From Liopterus haemorrhoidalis (taxonomy: Eukaryota; Arthropoda; Insecta; Coleoptera; Dytiscidae): a stretch of DNA of 64,000 bases. Shown here piece after piece: positions 20,752 to 31,929 of the stretch (positions are counted from its first letter, which is position 1; each line of letters begins with the position of its first letter). The notes beneath the pieces are model-generated. The model saw only the letters and a program-made list of their open reading frames with translations, was not told where the DNA came from and did not search any database. The position numbers and the translations under genes were made by a program. Location: assembly GCA_963971575.1 (NCBI GenBank), contig OZ020617.1:39342606-39406605 (forward strand), given 5' to 3'.

Positions 20752-21953
20752 TAGATGGCAATATTGAAATGTAGCATTACTATATTCGTAAAATTTGACA
20801 TTTGTTATTGTGAATTCACTGGCAGCTTATAAATTGACCGAGTAGTTTGTTGACAGTGAGCGTTAAAAAAAACAAGTTTGTTAAAAAATGGATATTACTC
20901 GTGAAGGTTTTCGTTGTATGATTTTTTAAGATTTTAAAAGTCTTCGCTTCGTTCAACTTATTATAATGAAGCACCATTGGTTTGCAGAATTTCGTCGTGG
21001 TCGTGCGTCCGTCAGTGATGAATCTCGTGAAGGTTGACCAAAATCAGTTGTGGTTCAAAAAAACATCGATGCTGTTCGCAAAATGATAGAAGAAGATCGG
21101 CATGTGACTTACCGTGAGATAGAGGCATCCTTTGGCATATCGCAGACTGCAATACATTCGATTTTGCATGAACATTTAGCTGTGAAGGATATGTTCCCGA
21201 TGGATTCCGCATAATTTGACCGAAGCTCAAAAAAAGGCTCGTGTTGATTGGTGTAAGGGAATGCTAAAAAAATTCAACCTAGGCACTGCAAAATCCGTAT
21301 ACAACATCCGTTACAGGTGACCAAACTAAGATTTATTCATATGAGCCAGAAACTAAGCAACAATCTACTGTTTGGGTCTTCCAAGATGAACCGAAACCCA
21401 CAAAACTTGTTCGTTCATGAAGCACTTCCAAGAAAATGATAGCTTATTTCTTCAGTTGTACTGAACATGTCGCAACCATTTCTTTAGAGGATCGGAGAAC
21501 AGTTAATGCTGAATGGTATACAACAATTTAGTTTGCCAGAAGCCATCGACAAAATCAGGAAACAACCAAAAAGTTCGCATCATTTTTCATCATGAAAATT
21601 CAAGCTTCCACACAGCACGCCAAACAATTGATTATTTGAAGGAGAAAAACATCGAATTAATGTCTTATTGTCCGTATTGACCTGATTTATCCCCTAGCGA
21701 CTTTTTTGTTCCCCAAACAAAACGCATTTTTTGTTCATTGTCAAACAAAAAATGTGTGGACAGCGATTTTCATCACCTCATGAAGCTGTTGAAGCCTTCA
21801 AAAACCATGTTTTTGAGATACCAACTTCAGAGTGGAAAAAATGTTTCGAGAATTGGCTTAAAGGCGAATGTTTAGAAAAGCAATAAAACAGTTTGTTCCA
21901 AAAAAAAAAAATTTCTTTCTTATTTTTTGTAAAACCTTAAAAGGTAGCCCTCG
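20752..21953 (+). mobile_element. Mariner-B, decayed copy of the CGAGGG-ended mariner
   Basis: The right inverted repeat ends GGTAGCCCTCG at 21953 followed by TA. The left inverted repeat is missing, so the copy starts at about 20752 within what is 5' leader in the sister copy at 47514-48006. Inside is a nearly full-length but broken transposase. It lies in opposite orientation within mariner-A. Confidence 0.8.
20888..21885 (+). pseudogene. Mariner-B transposase, multiply frameshifted
   Basis: Starts MDITREGFRCMIF at 20888. It continues WFAEFRRGRASVSDESREG, KNIDAVRKMIEEDRHVTYRE, and IEASFGISQTAIHSILHEHL, the N-terminal paired helix-turn-helix of mariner. The TGDQT block near 21318 stands where GDESW normally holds the first catalytic residue. 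Then TVWVFQDEP, a broken HHENSSFHT block near 21580-21620, an SP-LSPSDFF block near 21680, and EAVEAFKNHVFEI with SEWKKCFENW at the C-terminus. Stops and shifts are spread through it. It is clearly dead. Confidence 0.82.
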
Positions 21954-22153
21954 TAGTAAACATTTCAGAGATACACTCTTCCGCAGATAAACGACGTTTG
22001 AAATTGTACAAAATTATTGCAAGATGATCTCGTCGCGTTACCTCAGTTATATTAATAAGTTTATTATTAATTTTATTAATTACTTAAACAATATACCGAC
22101 TACAATAAAATGTATTTATCAGTGTTATCTTTTATGTTTTGAATGATCTATTC

Positions 22154-23296
22154 CAGCGTTTCTCAGCCGGGGGGCCGCGAAGTCATACAAGATCGAAACA
22201 TGAAAATATAATAAAAATGCACTCAATCTTACAAGATATAAATTTTATTCATATTTATAAATACGAGTATCTTATATTGATATTCATAAAAATATACCTT
22301 TCACAACATAAATAAAATAAATATTCTATTTATTTTTATACTTAATATACTTATTTTGACAACTAATTTAAACTACAGGCTATTTCAAATGTTTAAGTTG
22401 TCCCTAGCTAACTTTATAATGAGTAAATGGGCTTTTACTAAACAAAATGATCAAAATATTCATTTAATCGATAAAAATTACTAGATTTGAAAATCTAGTT
22501 CCGCTTTAACAAAAGAAACAAACTATAAGTAGACTATATCAATGTCAAATAAATTGTATGTGTCGGTTAATGGGTTCGCGTTGGAGGCACTTCAAGTGTT
22601 TTTAAGTTGTGCTTTTAAGTAGGTACGATTTGAAACTCCAATATTTGTTATTATATATTTTTTTAATTGCTCTCCGAACTACAGGTAACTCAAGAGTAAG
22701 GATGCGAATGTGTTTAAATTAAAATGGAAGGCACTTTGAGCATTTGTAAATAAAAATACTTTACTTTCAAGTCGTTATAGGGACTATAATCGTCCTTTAA
22801 AAATATCACAGTTTTTTGTGTCAACCGTAAAAGATATTAAAAAAATGTTTAAGGAAAAGTTGTTGAAAAGCTCTATCCAAAGATATCCAATATGACATAC
22901 GTTCCCATTTAAAAATTCGAAATTGTCCTTGATGTCCTGTAATTCCGTTTTTTTCCGGAAAATTTCAATACTACCATTCAATTTTGTGGATAAATTTTAG
23001 TTCAAAATTTTTGATGTGTGAGTGACGTGTGAGCAACGTCGCCTTTTCGAAAATACTTGTGTTCCCATCCATGTTATCTTGATACACCATATATATATGT
23101 TAGCGAAAATATAATTATGCAACATTTACCCTAATGAACGATCATGGTGTGCTATATCGTTGCTAAGGCACATTGTTTTATGTAAATAAAATAGTAGAAA
23201 ATATATAATATGATGTGCGATATATATATAGGGGGGCCGCAGACAATATTTATATAATTTGGGGGGTCCCAGGCCATAAAAGGTTGAGAAGCACTG
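22154..23296. mobile_element. 1143-bp hAT element, non-coding, perfect 8-bp duplication
   Basis: Starts CAGCGTTTCTCAGCC and ends GGTTGAGAAGCACTG, so the CAG(C/T)G(T/C)TTCTCA TIRs are typical of hAT. ATCTATTC flanks it at 22146-22153 and 23297-23304 without mismatch. It carries no transposase; the 65-codon minus frame has no domain. A second copy in opposite orientation lies at 55589-56631. An interior part (about 22375-22510) is shared with the small MITE at 57900-58320. Confidence 0.9.
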
Positions 23297-23371
23297 ATCT
23301 ATTCAATGATGCAAGAATAAACTTGCTATGTTTTTTTATACAGCGTTATCTCAAAACTTTCTGGCGCCCTA

Positions 23372-24517
23372 CGTACTTCATGAAATAACAAATTCGAACG
23401 TTTGGGAATCTGCTTAACACTCTTTTTACGTCTTCACCAATTTTATATATCATGAAGTATTATATCCATTTAAAAACGGTTCAAAGAAGCCTTTTGCGAA
23501 TTATCTAATATGTAAACTAAACTGTTTATGCATGTTTAACAAGTATGTACACATGTTGTATGCGCAGCTGGTCTAAATTGGTTACATATGCCGAATTGTT
23601 AGTTCAATTCTCATTCCCGTGAACATAATGGATTATGCAACTATAATGCAGAAATATTTGAAAATATTAAACGCCATTAATTAAAAATTCTTTAAATTAA
23701 ATGTCCATTGTTGAATATGATAATTGAAAAGCAGTGATGTGGCTGATTTCATAATGCTCCGTTGAAAATGGCTTCGTTATTACTATTTCAGTGAATATTT
23801 AACTATTGTTCGCCCATTGAATAAAATAGAATATACGGTTAAATATACTAAACTTCTTGACAAAAATCACAGGACACTTACAGCCAGAGTTCTTGGCATT
23901 ATTACACAGTCAGCATATTGTTACGTCGTTCGTACTCAATTAAACTATTAAACTATTTTTCTTTTTAATTTGATAACTGATTCTTCACATTTTCTTGTGA
24001 AGGTCTTAATTCAATTTTTCTTTAATACACTCGCAATTAAGAAGAAACTTTTCCTGAAACTTCATTACTCTTTTCCTGAAATATTAGTTAATAGTATTTA
24101 AATAAAAATGTACGAGATAATTTAAATTCCTGGTTTTAATTAACTTTCTCACAGATTAATTTTTTTAATCAAGAACTCGTCTTGTCGTTTATAATTAATA
24201 TTTTAAAATATTAAATAGACATCATATTTATGCTTTTCATACGGATGACTAAATCTTTCAAGTCACTCCATGAATTAAATTCAAATACTGAAAATTATAA
24301 ATAAATAAATAAAAATAATAATTATGAAAAATATAAACAAGTTGCTAAAATTACATGTACCTTATTCATCTTTCGTACATGATATCTACATATATGCATA
24401 CAGTTGGAGGCTATATCTGTATTTTTGCATGTTTCGGGTGATTATATGACAATATCCACAAAACAATCAATGTCTGTCATTATATTTGTCCGAGACGCAC
24501 GCAACAACAGCTGGACA
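23372..24517. other. No gene seen
   Basis: AT-rich DNA of over 1.1 kb, no recognisable coding or terminal structure on either strand. Confidence 0.4.
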
Positions 24518-24519
24518 TA

Positions 24520-25051
24520 TAGTCGGATTGCTGATAAGTGACTGTTCGTTGCTACAAGTATCGATATTCAATACTATATGCTTTCTCTGTCTATATCATT
24601 ACAATTATTTGCATACCCATAGTAACGTATAGTGACGCAAGTTAACAACTAACCTTCCAAATTATTTGAATAAAAAACAAAACATTAGAAAGAAATGGCA
24701 AGATTCGTAGATATCTTTACTAATTAGAGCGCGAAAATAAATTTACAGCAGTACTCAAACAAACAAAATTATTAATTTTGAGGTTATAATTATAAATAAG
24801 GAAAAATTTATACTCATACGTAAATTTTGGACTATAATTTGTTGTTTATTCCAGCAGATTTAAAATTAAAGTTTGTGAATTTAATAATTGGCCGCAAGCC
24901 GTATTTTAATTAATATTTATTACCAGACACTGACAGTTAACACAAATAACAAAAAACATTTTTAAAATCGCTGAAAAATGGTAACTAGATTATTATATGA
25001 ATGCATTACTTGATACATACATGTAACAGTCACCTATCAGCAATCCGACTA
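24520..25051. mobile_element. TAGTCGG-ended MITE, shorter copy
   Basis: The ends TAGTCGGATTGCTGATARGT are exact inverted repeats over about 27 bp apart from one base, flanked by TA (24518-24519, 25052-25053). The interior matches the ends of the longer copy at 48256-49135 but lacks its middle part, including the transposase remnant. It is an internal-deletion derivative. Confidence 0.85.
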
Positions 25052-25748
25052 TAGTATACATTTCCAGGTATAGTATTTACAATACGAAATGGCCGGTCTT
25101 GTTCCGAAGCTCAACAATGAGATAACGGGTTTATAACAGTAATTTTAGGACTTATTGCAGTAAAACGAATATAAGAGGTATTAAGGGAATTTTTAATTTA
25201 AATCGAATAGATGTAATAGTAGTTCAATTGAGGTTTCTTAAAAACCATTAAGGATATTTCCCAAATGTATAATCCTATTGTTCCTAAATTTTAGAGGTTG
25301 TTGTACTTGTTAATTTTCAACATTCAAAGAAAAATGTTATTTGTCAGAAGATTGCAAAGTTCTGATACTGAACGTTTATAAAAAGTTAGTTTCGGAAAGT
25401 ATTGACAAACCTATACTTAAAACTGCGAAATTAACTAGTGTTCCATACAGAAAAATTCAACGTATCATTGTTCTTGGCAAAAATCAGCAGCGAAAACGAC
25501 CCGATTTACAAATTTTCAAAAAAATAGATAGTTTTATGTCTAAAACAATAAAAAATAAAATATACGACTTTCAATCGAAAAATATAGTGAGGACTATGCA
25601 TCTTTTAATAAAAAAAAAAAAAAAATGAAGAAGACGGAATAGAATTTCCATACAAAGTTAGCCATATGTAACTAATATGGAACCAGTTAAAAAATAATGT
25701 GCGCCGGAAAAATACAACACCGACAGAAAGTGACATTGTAGCACAATA

Positions 25749-26690
25749 GGGGATACGCATAAAATTTGTATTTCCTTAAAACTACATTATTTTGATATGT
25801 TAATGTTAGTTATGTCACCTAACAAAACAAAAATTACATTTTAATTAATATTATAGCCAAATTTTTGAATTAAAATATTGTAAATTTGAAATAAGCCGAC
25901 CACGGAGCGAAGGTTGCCGAGTAAAAACGACTGAGTATAACGTCAAACGATAGGGGTTTCACGTCACAGATACAGCTACAACATAATCTTTACACGTGTG
26001 TATATTGTATTGTTCGAGAGTTTTGTATTTGTTTTTAAACAATTTTTCACGCATTTATTATTAAAATGGCAGATAAAGATTTTGTTAGGGCTCAGAGTGA
26101 TAATTTACCCAACATTGATGCATTTATGCTCATGGAATATATGAAAAATAATTAATGCTACAGTGCTGAAGAAATTCGTGGTGCCAAAGCAGACCTGTAA
26201 GTAATTTTTATTTTATATTCTATAACTTTATGTAAACAAACGCTGCAACTCTGTAAAATGTAAATATTTATGTAATTTAGATGTCAGAATTTTACTACAT
26301 TGTTTACATGAAGTTACAAAACGTTAGAGGCATAATTGAAATACTGCAATATAAGTTATCTATTTTAATATAAAATTTAATTCGGTAAACATGTATAAAT
26401 TGTTTTTATAGAATTACACTTTATTTTAATTAAAATCACTCTAACTTTACATAACCTATAAAAGTTATACAAACAAATAAGTTCACAAATACTATGTACG
26501 CCGGTAAGCTAGTAGTGTCATGCGTCAGTTAGAAGGGGTATGACGTCACACGTCGTTTTCGCGCGCTACATACATTTATGATTTTTTTAAGCCTTCAAAT
26601 TACAACAAAAAAAAATGAAGAACTGTTTTTTATGTTTATATGCAACAAGAGGAATATAATAAAAAAAATTAAAAAAATTTGTCTATCCCC
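25749..26690 (+). mobile_element. 942-bp GGGGATA-ended element nested in the transposase
   Basis: Ends GGGGATACGCATAAAATTTG and, reverse complemented, GGGGATAGACAAATTT, with TA on both sides (25747-25748, 26691-26692). Coding homology of the outer transposase breaks at the left border and resumes at the right one, so insertion is certain and the borders are good to a few bases. It contains a small exon-like frame at 26066-26198. Confidence 0.8.
26066..26198 (+). pseudogene. Possible first exon carried by the nested element
   Basis: An ATG at 26066 opens MADKDFVRAQSDNLPNIDAF and continues to MEYMKNN, then an in-frame TAA, then CYSAEEIRGAKADL. A GTAAGT splice-donor match starts at 26197. The N-terminal style (FVxAQSxNLPxID) reminds me of proteins coded by intron-containing transposons in sap-feeding insects, but I cannot name it. 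The internal stop and the lack of a visible second exon make it a relic. It might be an accidental frame. Confidence 0.35.
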
Positions 26691-27552
26691 TATTAATTAA
26701 AGATGAAACAAGTACAATAAGTAGTGATTTGTGGAAAAAATGTGTAGAACATGTCAAGACAATTGAAATAATTTTTTTTATAAATCCACCAAATAAATCT
26801 TCAATAATTATTAGTTTAAATGATAGTGGTAGTGACACAAACTCTGATAGTGATATAAACAATGATAATAGTGATAATGATTAATATTTAAAAAAATTTA
26901 AATTACGAGAAATCGACAAGTTCAAAAAAAGTATGATTTTTGTTTGTGCAGATTTGAAGTATTTCAAATAGACTATAAAGAGTTAATAACAAAATGATTT
27001 TTTAACATGCCTATATTTTTAATTCAAATATAGCCAGACCTACGCCTGATAAAAATGTGAAGGAATGTCATGTGAATAGGTATATATAGTTCATTCTAAA
27101 TAGCAGATAAGAAAATACGTTTATTTTAAATAATTATTACGGTCCTGTCAACAACTATTAACAGAACCATAAACTCAGCAGGTATAATGGTTTTACTGTC
27201 AGCCATTATTGAAATCAATAAGTTAGGGTGGCCATTTCGTATTGTAAATACTATAATTTGGTATGATAACAGAAGTAAACTGGAATTTGAACCCAGGATA
27301 TATGGCATTTCAAAATTTGTATTCAAGATGGTAAGGTTTTGGAAGGGGTGGGGGGAGCTAAACAATGTTAAATACCTCACTTAATAAACACTTAACGGCA
27401 AAAACGTATATTACAAACATTATTTAAAATAAGAAAACAGACTCTTTTGTTCTTTTTCAGTTACATGAATATTTGGAATTTATATGGGGTTTCGCTAACT
27501 AAAATCTTGAAATATCTCACATAATATTTACCTTATTAACAATAAAATATAC

Positions 27553-27860
27553 AGGCTGTATCAAAGAGGGAACACGATTTTTCTCGAAAACAAGACGTGT
27601 GAGCAAGTTGACTTATGTTGACCCAAATGGAACTTGAATTACCTTGAAATTATGGTAATAGTGTAATTTTTCTTAGCAAACCGGAAGTACAGGGTATCAA
27701 GGACAACTTTAATTTTTTAAATGAGAACGTATGTCGTGTTTTTGCTTTAACATTTATTTTTATATCTTTGACCGAAATTTGTTTTATCTATAACGACAGA
27801 AAAGTATAATATTTTTATTCACAAGTGTTCAAAGTGATTGAAATGATCTACTTGTAAGCA
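27553..27860 (+). repeat. Diverged relative of the hAT interior at 55690-56000
   Basis: AGGGTATCAAGGACAACTTT and GAGAACGTATGTCGTGTT line up in order with AGGACATCAAGCACAATTTC and GGAACATATGTCATATT in the hAT copy at 55589-56631, and both continue into a TATTTTTATTYACAAGTRTTCAAAGTG phrase. Similarity is patchy. It may be an independent element that the hAT family later captured. Confidence 0.45.
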
Positions 27861-27900
27861 TTTTGATAAATATTATTTATTTATTTTCATTGGTGCCAGC

Positions 27901-28476
27901 CAGTAGCGTAGCCAGAAATTCCTGGGGGGGGGGTGCTTTTTTCAAAACATGCATTATATTTATAAAATTAAACCACATACTTTATATTATGAAATGTATT
28001 TATTCTTTTCAAAAGAAATTTATATGTAACTATAATCACAATAAGAACCAAAATTTATTTCAATAGAAAATATAATAAAAAAAAAAAAAAACATTACCTA
28101 ATAGAAAACAGTTATTTAATTATTATCAGAATATTTAATCAATAAATAATCATAACAATAATCGTCGTGGTGTTTTCTTCATTTCATCTATTACTTCATC
28201 TTCTTCTACACATATTTCCCAATGAACAATAATTTCCCAATAATTTAACAAATTTATAGTAATAAATATGGTGAGTAGGTATGCTTCATATCTTGTAGAT
28301 TTACTTTCTTTTGAAATCTAGTGACTTTTGACTAGTTCTTTTTTAAATTGTAAATCAGGATTTTATAAAATTTATAGATTAAGATAACTTATAAAGTTTA
28401 AAATGTCAGTTTCATTAGAGCTTGACAATGAATTTGTCAATTCATAATCAATTTCTGTTGTATTTTGCGTAGATTA
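27901..28476 (+). mobile_element. hAT-like left end, right end not found
   Basis: CAGTAGCGTAGCCAGAAATT followed by a G-run is characteristic of a class of hAT termini (CAGTGGCGTAGCCAG plus G-tract). No inverse terminus was found, and the rest of the interval is AT-rich without coding. Confidence 0.4.
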
Positions 28477-28484
28477 GCCAACAT

Positions 28485-28656
28485 CAAGCCGCGCCAAGGT
28501 ACAATGGCGCCGAGATGCCAGACAAAAATTGCCGCCCCTAAAAAGCCACTATAAAAATTTAGCAAATAATAAAATAATTTTATTTAATTTGCAGCTCCCC
28601 AGGGCCTGTCGCTGAACTACTTGGCACCCCTAAGACCTCCGCTTGGCGCGGCCATG
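28485..28656. mobile_element. 172-bp hAT MITE with perfect 8-bp duplication
   Basis: The left end CAAGCCGCGCCAAGG and the reverse complement of the right end CATGGCCGCGCCAAGC form the inverted repeat. GCCAACAT occurs at 28477-28484 and 28657-28664. Non-coding. Confidence 0.8.
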
Positions 28657-28664
28657 GCCAACAT

Positions 28665-30185
28665 TAAACAACCACTTCATATTTAAGATGCAGTAAGGTA
28701 ATATTAAAAAGGAAAATTACTATCTACTTCCTCACTGCGTTAGGACATTGTTCATTAACTTTGTTCCTTTCACGTAACACAAATTCAATTAATTGAAATA
28801 CTAATGGTAAACTTAATAAAATTATTTTAATTTATGAATGAATTTTCGTGTACTTAATATATCACATTGAATGTCAAGTTCTTTTATTTTACACCATACA
28901 AAATACAAATTTACAAACATCAAACATGCGAGAACTGAGGTTTCCTGGGTTTCACGTGAAATACAGAACGCTTTTGACTCTTGAGTTTTCGTTCGAACTA
29001 AAATTTTCGGGCAATATTTAAATTTTAAATTGATATACTATTCTATAATAATTGGGTCTGTTGCTATTTTTTTTGGTTTTAAGTTTATTGTTTTATGTCT
29101 TAATAGTTATACGTGCGAGTGTGTATTTACTATCCGGGGGTGGGGGGGGCTACAGCTTCTTAGCCTCTCCTTGAACGAGCGATGTTTCCAAAACAATAAA
29201 GTAGTAATGCTGTACTTGGTTAACAAATAGAAAATGATCAAAAACGACCATGCAGGCAGGCAGTCAGTAAAGGCAGTCTGTAGAGATAGTCAGTAGAGGC
29301 AGACAGTAACCACGATACTAGTTTATTGAAAACTATGCTAGGATCAGCCAAGCCGTTCCAAATTACCTAGATGAGATATGAGTGCTGACGATAGGCTTCT
29401 GCCCGTATTCGTTCAACGTGGATGTCGGAATGGTACGACTAGTCCCGGAGATATCGCATGGAAAGATACAACACATCAAGCCATGAACACTACTAACACC
29501 AGTTAATCTGATATTTTTATATTCTGAATATTGTAACAAAGGTAATCCTTGGTCTCCTGACAACCTAGACAACAACACCTAGACATTATGACGTTCAGCT
29601 ATTTGATTAAAAAACTATTTGTCAGCATCTAGCAAATGTTACCTGATTACGTAATGCATACACTGCATTTTCGTAATAAGTTTATATTTGTCATGACGAA
29701 TGAATATCGGAAATAGGTCATTCAAAAGTATAAGTACGGAATCCGAGGCAGAGGAATCTAGCCAACTCCTCTACAAGTTCCATTCCACAAAGGTGACGAC
29801 CAAGATAACGACGTCATATACCAATACATCTGGTGAGCCAGGCAGCAGTACCATGTTAGTGGGAAAATGCTTCTCCAGGCTCCTCGACTCCCTTATATGG
29901 GCAACTCCCTTATATGGGCAACAAGGGGTGGATCGAAGGCTTCCCCAACTTCATGGACAAATTAAATCATACAATTACATTGTAAATTTGTAAACCAGGA
30001 GTTGCATTTTCATTTAACCACTCACATGACACATGGTGACCAATGATGCATTTAAGGATCACTTAACAATTCAAAATCTCGACAAATTGATCTTGGAATT
30101 CTGATTACTTCTAATCTATATTGATTCCAACAAGAATTATCCTGTGTGAGAAAGGCTAATTACTTACTGTACATACATATTAACT
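28665..30185. other. Unrecognised stretch with GC-richer part
   Basis: No identified gene. Around 29105-29160 a G-run (GGGGGTGGGGGGGG) lies in AT-rich DNA. Around 29240-29310 there are imperfect GGCAGNCAGTA repeats. 29330-29990 is noticeably less AT-rich and has a 71-codon frame (minus, 29363-29578) and a 97-codon frame (plus, 29700-29993), neither with a domain I recognise. It might be an old transposon interior. Confidence 0.4.
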
Positions 30186-30684
30186 TGATGGAGCGTGTTC
30201 AAGACTTTGCCCCCAACTTAGAAAGTTACCTTACGAAGAACGTTTGCGCCTTTTGGACTTAGCATCCCTTAGTGTTCGACGTATGCGTGGTGACTTAATA
30301 TTTACTTATCGGTTGCTGACAGGTAAATATTTGTGCGACCTATTTCATTTGTTCAGCATAAATTATGATGAGAGACTACGAAGCCATGCCTTAAAACTTA
30401 AACGCGAACGTTTTAAGAAAAAAGTGCGTGAGTGTTTTCTGTCTAACAGGATATTTCATACCTGGAACAATCTACCCTCTTGTGTGATTAATTCTGATAG
30501 TGTCAATATCTTTAAAAACAATGTTGATAAATTTAACATAATGTGACTGTCACCTATCTGCTCATGTTTTGAAGTCTATGTTTATATTGGAACTTACATT
30601 TATTATGTTTATATGTTTGTACTAATATTGTATTTTTTTTTTCCTGGAGCTCTACAGGCCGTCAGGCTTCTGCTCCTTAGAACT

Positions 30685-30720
<36 letters not shown>
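30186..30720 (+). pseudogene. CR1-like LINE 3' end with (AAT) tail
   Basis: From about 30186, with one frame change near 30235, the plus strand reads LERVQ, KLPYEERLRLLDLASLSVRR, MRGDLIFTYRLLTG, LRSHALKLKRERFKKKVREC and FLSNRIFHTWNNLPSCVI to a stop at 30546. This is the C-terminal region found after the RT domain of CR1-type LINEs (LSYEERLxxLxLxSLxxRRxRGDLIxxYK ... RxHSxKL ... FFSNRVxxxWNxLP). A short 3' region leads to an (AAT)n run at about 30688-30720, its tail. The last 100 codons are fully open. RT and endonuclease are missing. Confidence 0.8.
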
Positions 30721-31647
30721 GTGGAGGCACCGGGTAGCACTAAATGAATTGTAGACAATTCCGTCTTTATCTTCCACCCCAAGCCAATATTTGTCCACTC
30801 CTTGATATCGGTATCTGCCACTACCCTCGTTTTACCGCTATCGCTGCTGGAACAATGCCTGAAACTTTTGCCGTCTATCTCGTGTATCCAGAATGAAATT
30901 AATAATATAAAGATGCAGAAATCTTAGTAGTTAGTGCATCTTTAAAGATGAAAAAACGAACTAACAAAAACTAAAATAGAATTAAAAAGCTTGGTTTAAA
31001 AAATTGCGTTAGAATAGTTGTGCGGCAAACGACAAAAGTCGTCACAAATTGCCTTGGAATACTCTCACTTACACAATAGAATCATTCTCCCTTTGTAGTT
31101 AAAATATCAATACAATATCTCCTTGGAGCAACGTTGTAGAGAAATAATTTCAAAAGATTGCATGATTAGAACTTATAACATTTGTTCACGACTCAATTCC
31201 CTTCTATGTGCTATCGTCTCAATCAAGATTTTGTTTTTATTTTAAAACCTTAATATCATGTCTCACCGCTGGAAGAAGAGAGCGCTAGTGTTGATTCTCA
31301 ATCCGATACAAGCACTTCCGTTTCCGTGTCCTATCTAGCTTTACCGTCCGCCTATCGAACCCGTTTTACGGTTAAAAAACGAATACTTTAATACAGCCCT
31401 CAGATTTTTGTATTTTTTTTAATATCATTGTGTCTTGAAGAAAATTGTGTAACTCCAGCAGAGCTTGAAACGTTATTTTTCTTTTGTAGATAAATTTGCT
31501 GAGACATTTATTCTATTGATACTCCGTTCAATAATATTTTTTTTGTGTTCGTGACAAAGAAGGAATTTAATTTGTTTAACTATCAAGCGAAATCTTGTAC
31601 GAAAAAAATCAGGTTTTATTAAAATTCTCTCACAAGCAACATAAAAT
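30721..31647. other. No confident gene
   Basis: 30721-30890 on the minus strand has an open run (DTDIKEWTNIGLGWKIKTEL) that looks protein-like and could be a fragment of a LINE, but I cannot place it. 30900-31647 has nothing recognisable. Confidence 0.35.
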
Positions 31648-31735
31648 TGATTTGAAGTGTGAATTTTTACACATTTCAGAGCTTCGTAGGAGTTTAGTTA
31701 GTGCAAGAAGACAAGAGAATACTGGATGTGAGGGA
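31648..31735 (-). repeat. Solo copy of the GTGTGAA...TTCACAC module
   Basis: TTGAAGTGTGAATTTTTACA followed by CATTTCAGAGCTTCGTAGGA matches, in reverse orientation, the right-end module of the GTCT repeat family (44735, 50890, 55488). The following AAGAGAATACTGG is shared with the solo copy at 46781. The 92-codon frame across it is accidental. Confidence 0.6.
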
Positions 31736-31929
31736 CAATTATACCATAATCGCGTGCATATGTGTGCAGTAGCAGATGTCTCTTATATAATTTTGAAGTG
31801 TGAACATTTCCTACTTAAACCAAACGTCATCATTTGTTTACACAAGTGCTTTTCTATAACTGAATTAAAATAGAATACGATAAGTTGTTTTTCCGATGTG
31901 TACTCCTATACTATTTAGATTTGAAAAAA

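Larger units (their letters stand above)
20245..23369 (-). mobile_element. Mariner-A, carrying nested mariner-B and hAT insertions
   Basis: Ends AGGCGCTAGGAAAGTTTTGA at 20245 and, reverse complemented from 23369, GGGCGCCAGAAAGTTTTGAG, with TA on both sides (20243-20244, 23370-23371). Its transposase remains on the minus strand at 20280-20750. Between that and its right end lie a plus-strand mariner (20752-21953) and a hAT element (22154-23296), which explains the 3.1-kb length. Confidence 0.75.
25341..26884 (+). pseudogene. DDE transposase remnant, internally deleted and interrupted
   Basis: The N-terminal piece, about 25341-25610, reads KVLILNVYKKLVSESIDKPI, then KTAKLTSVPYRKIQRI and KRPDLQIFKKIDSFMSK, the helix-turn-helix region of insect DDE_3-type transposases. 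The frame opens at a TTG; an ATG at 25334 is one base out of frame. The core is deleted. About 25675-25746 reads NQLKNNVRRKNTTPTESDI, like the (I/V)W(S/A)QxKxxVxxxN block after the third catalytic residue. The nested element then interrupts. The C-terminus resumes at 26693 with STISSDLWKKCVEHVKTIE and an acidic Asp/Ser/Asn tail ending at a stop near 26884. It cannot make an active enzyme. Confidence 0.7.
25071..27253 (+). mobile_element. Tc1/mariner-superfamily element with nested insertion
   Basis: Perfect 24-bp inverted repeats (TAGTATTTACAATACGAAAT and four more bases) at 25071-25094 and 27230-27253, flanked by TA at 25069-25070 and 27254-27255. It encloses N- and C-terminal fragments of one transposase and a separate 942-bp element at 25749-26690. 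A truncated relative is at 7418-7870. Confidence 0.85.

Noticed and set aside
29105..29160. G-run as right end of the hAT-like element starting at 27901
   Set aside because: A partner end must be C-rich on this strand; here it is G-rich and the inverse of CAGTAGCGTAGCC is absent.
31595..31873. 92-codon plus frame as a small gene
   Set aside because: It crosses a dispersed repeat module also found at six other places, without frame conservation.
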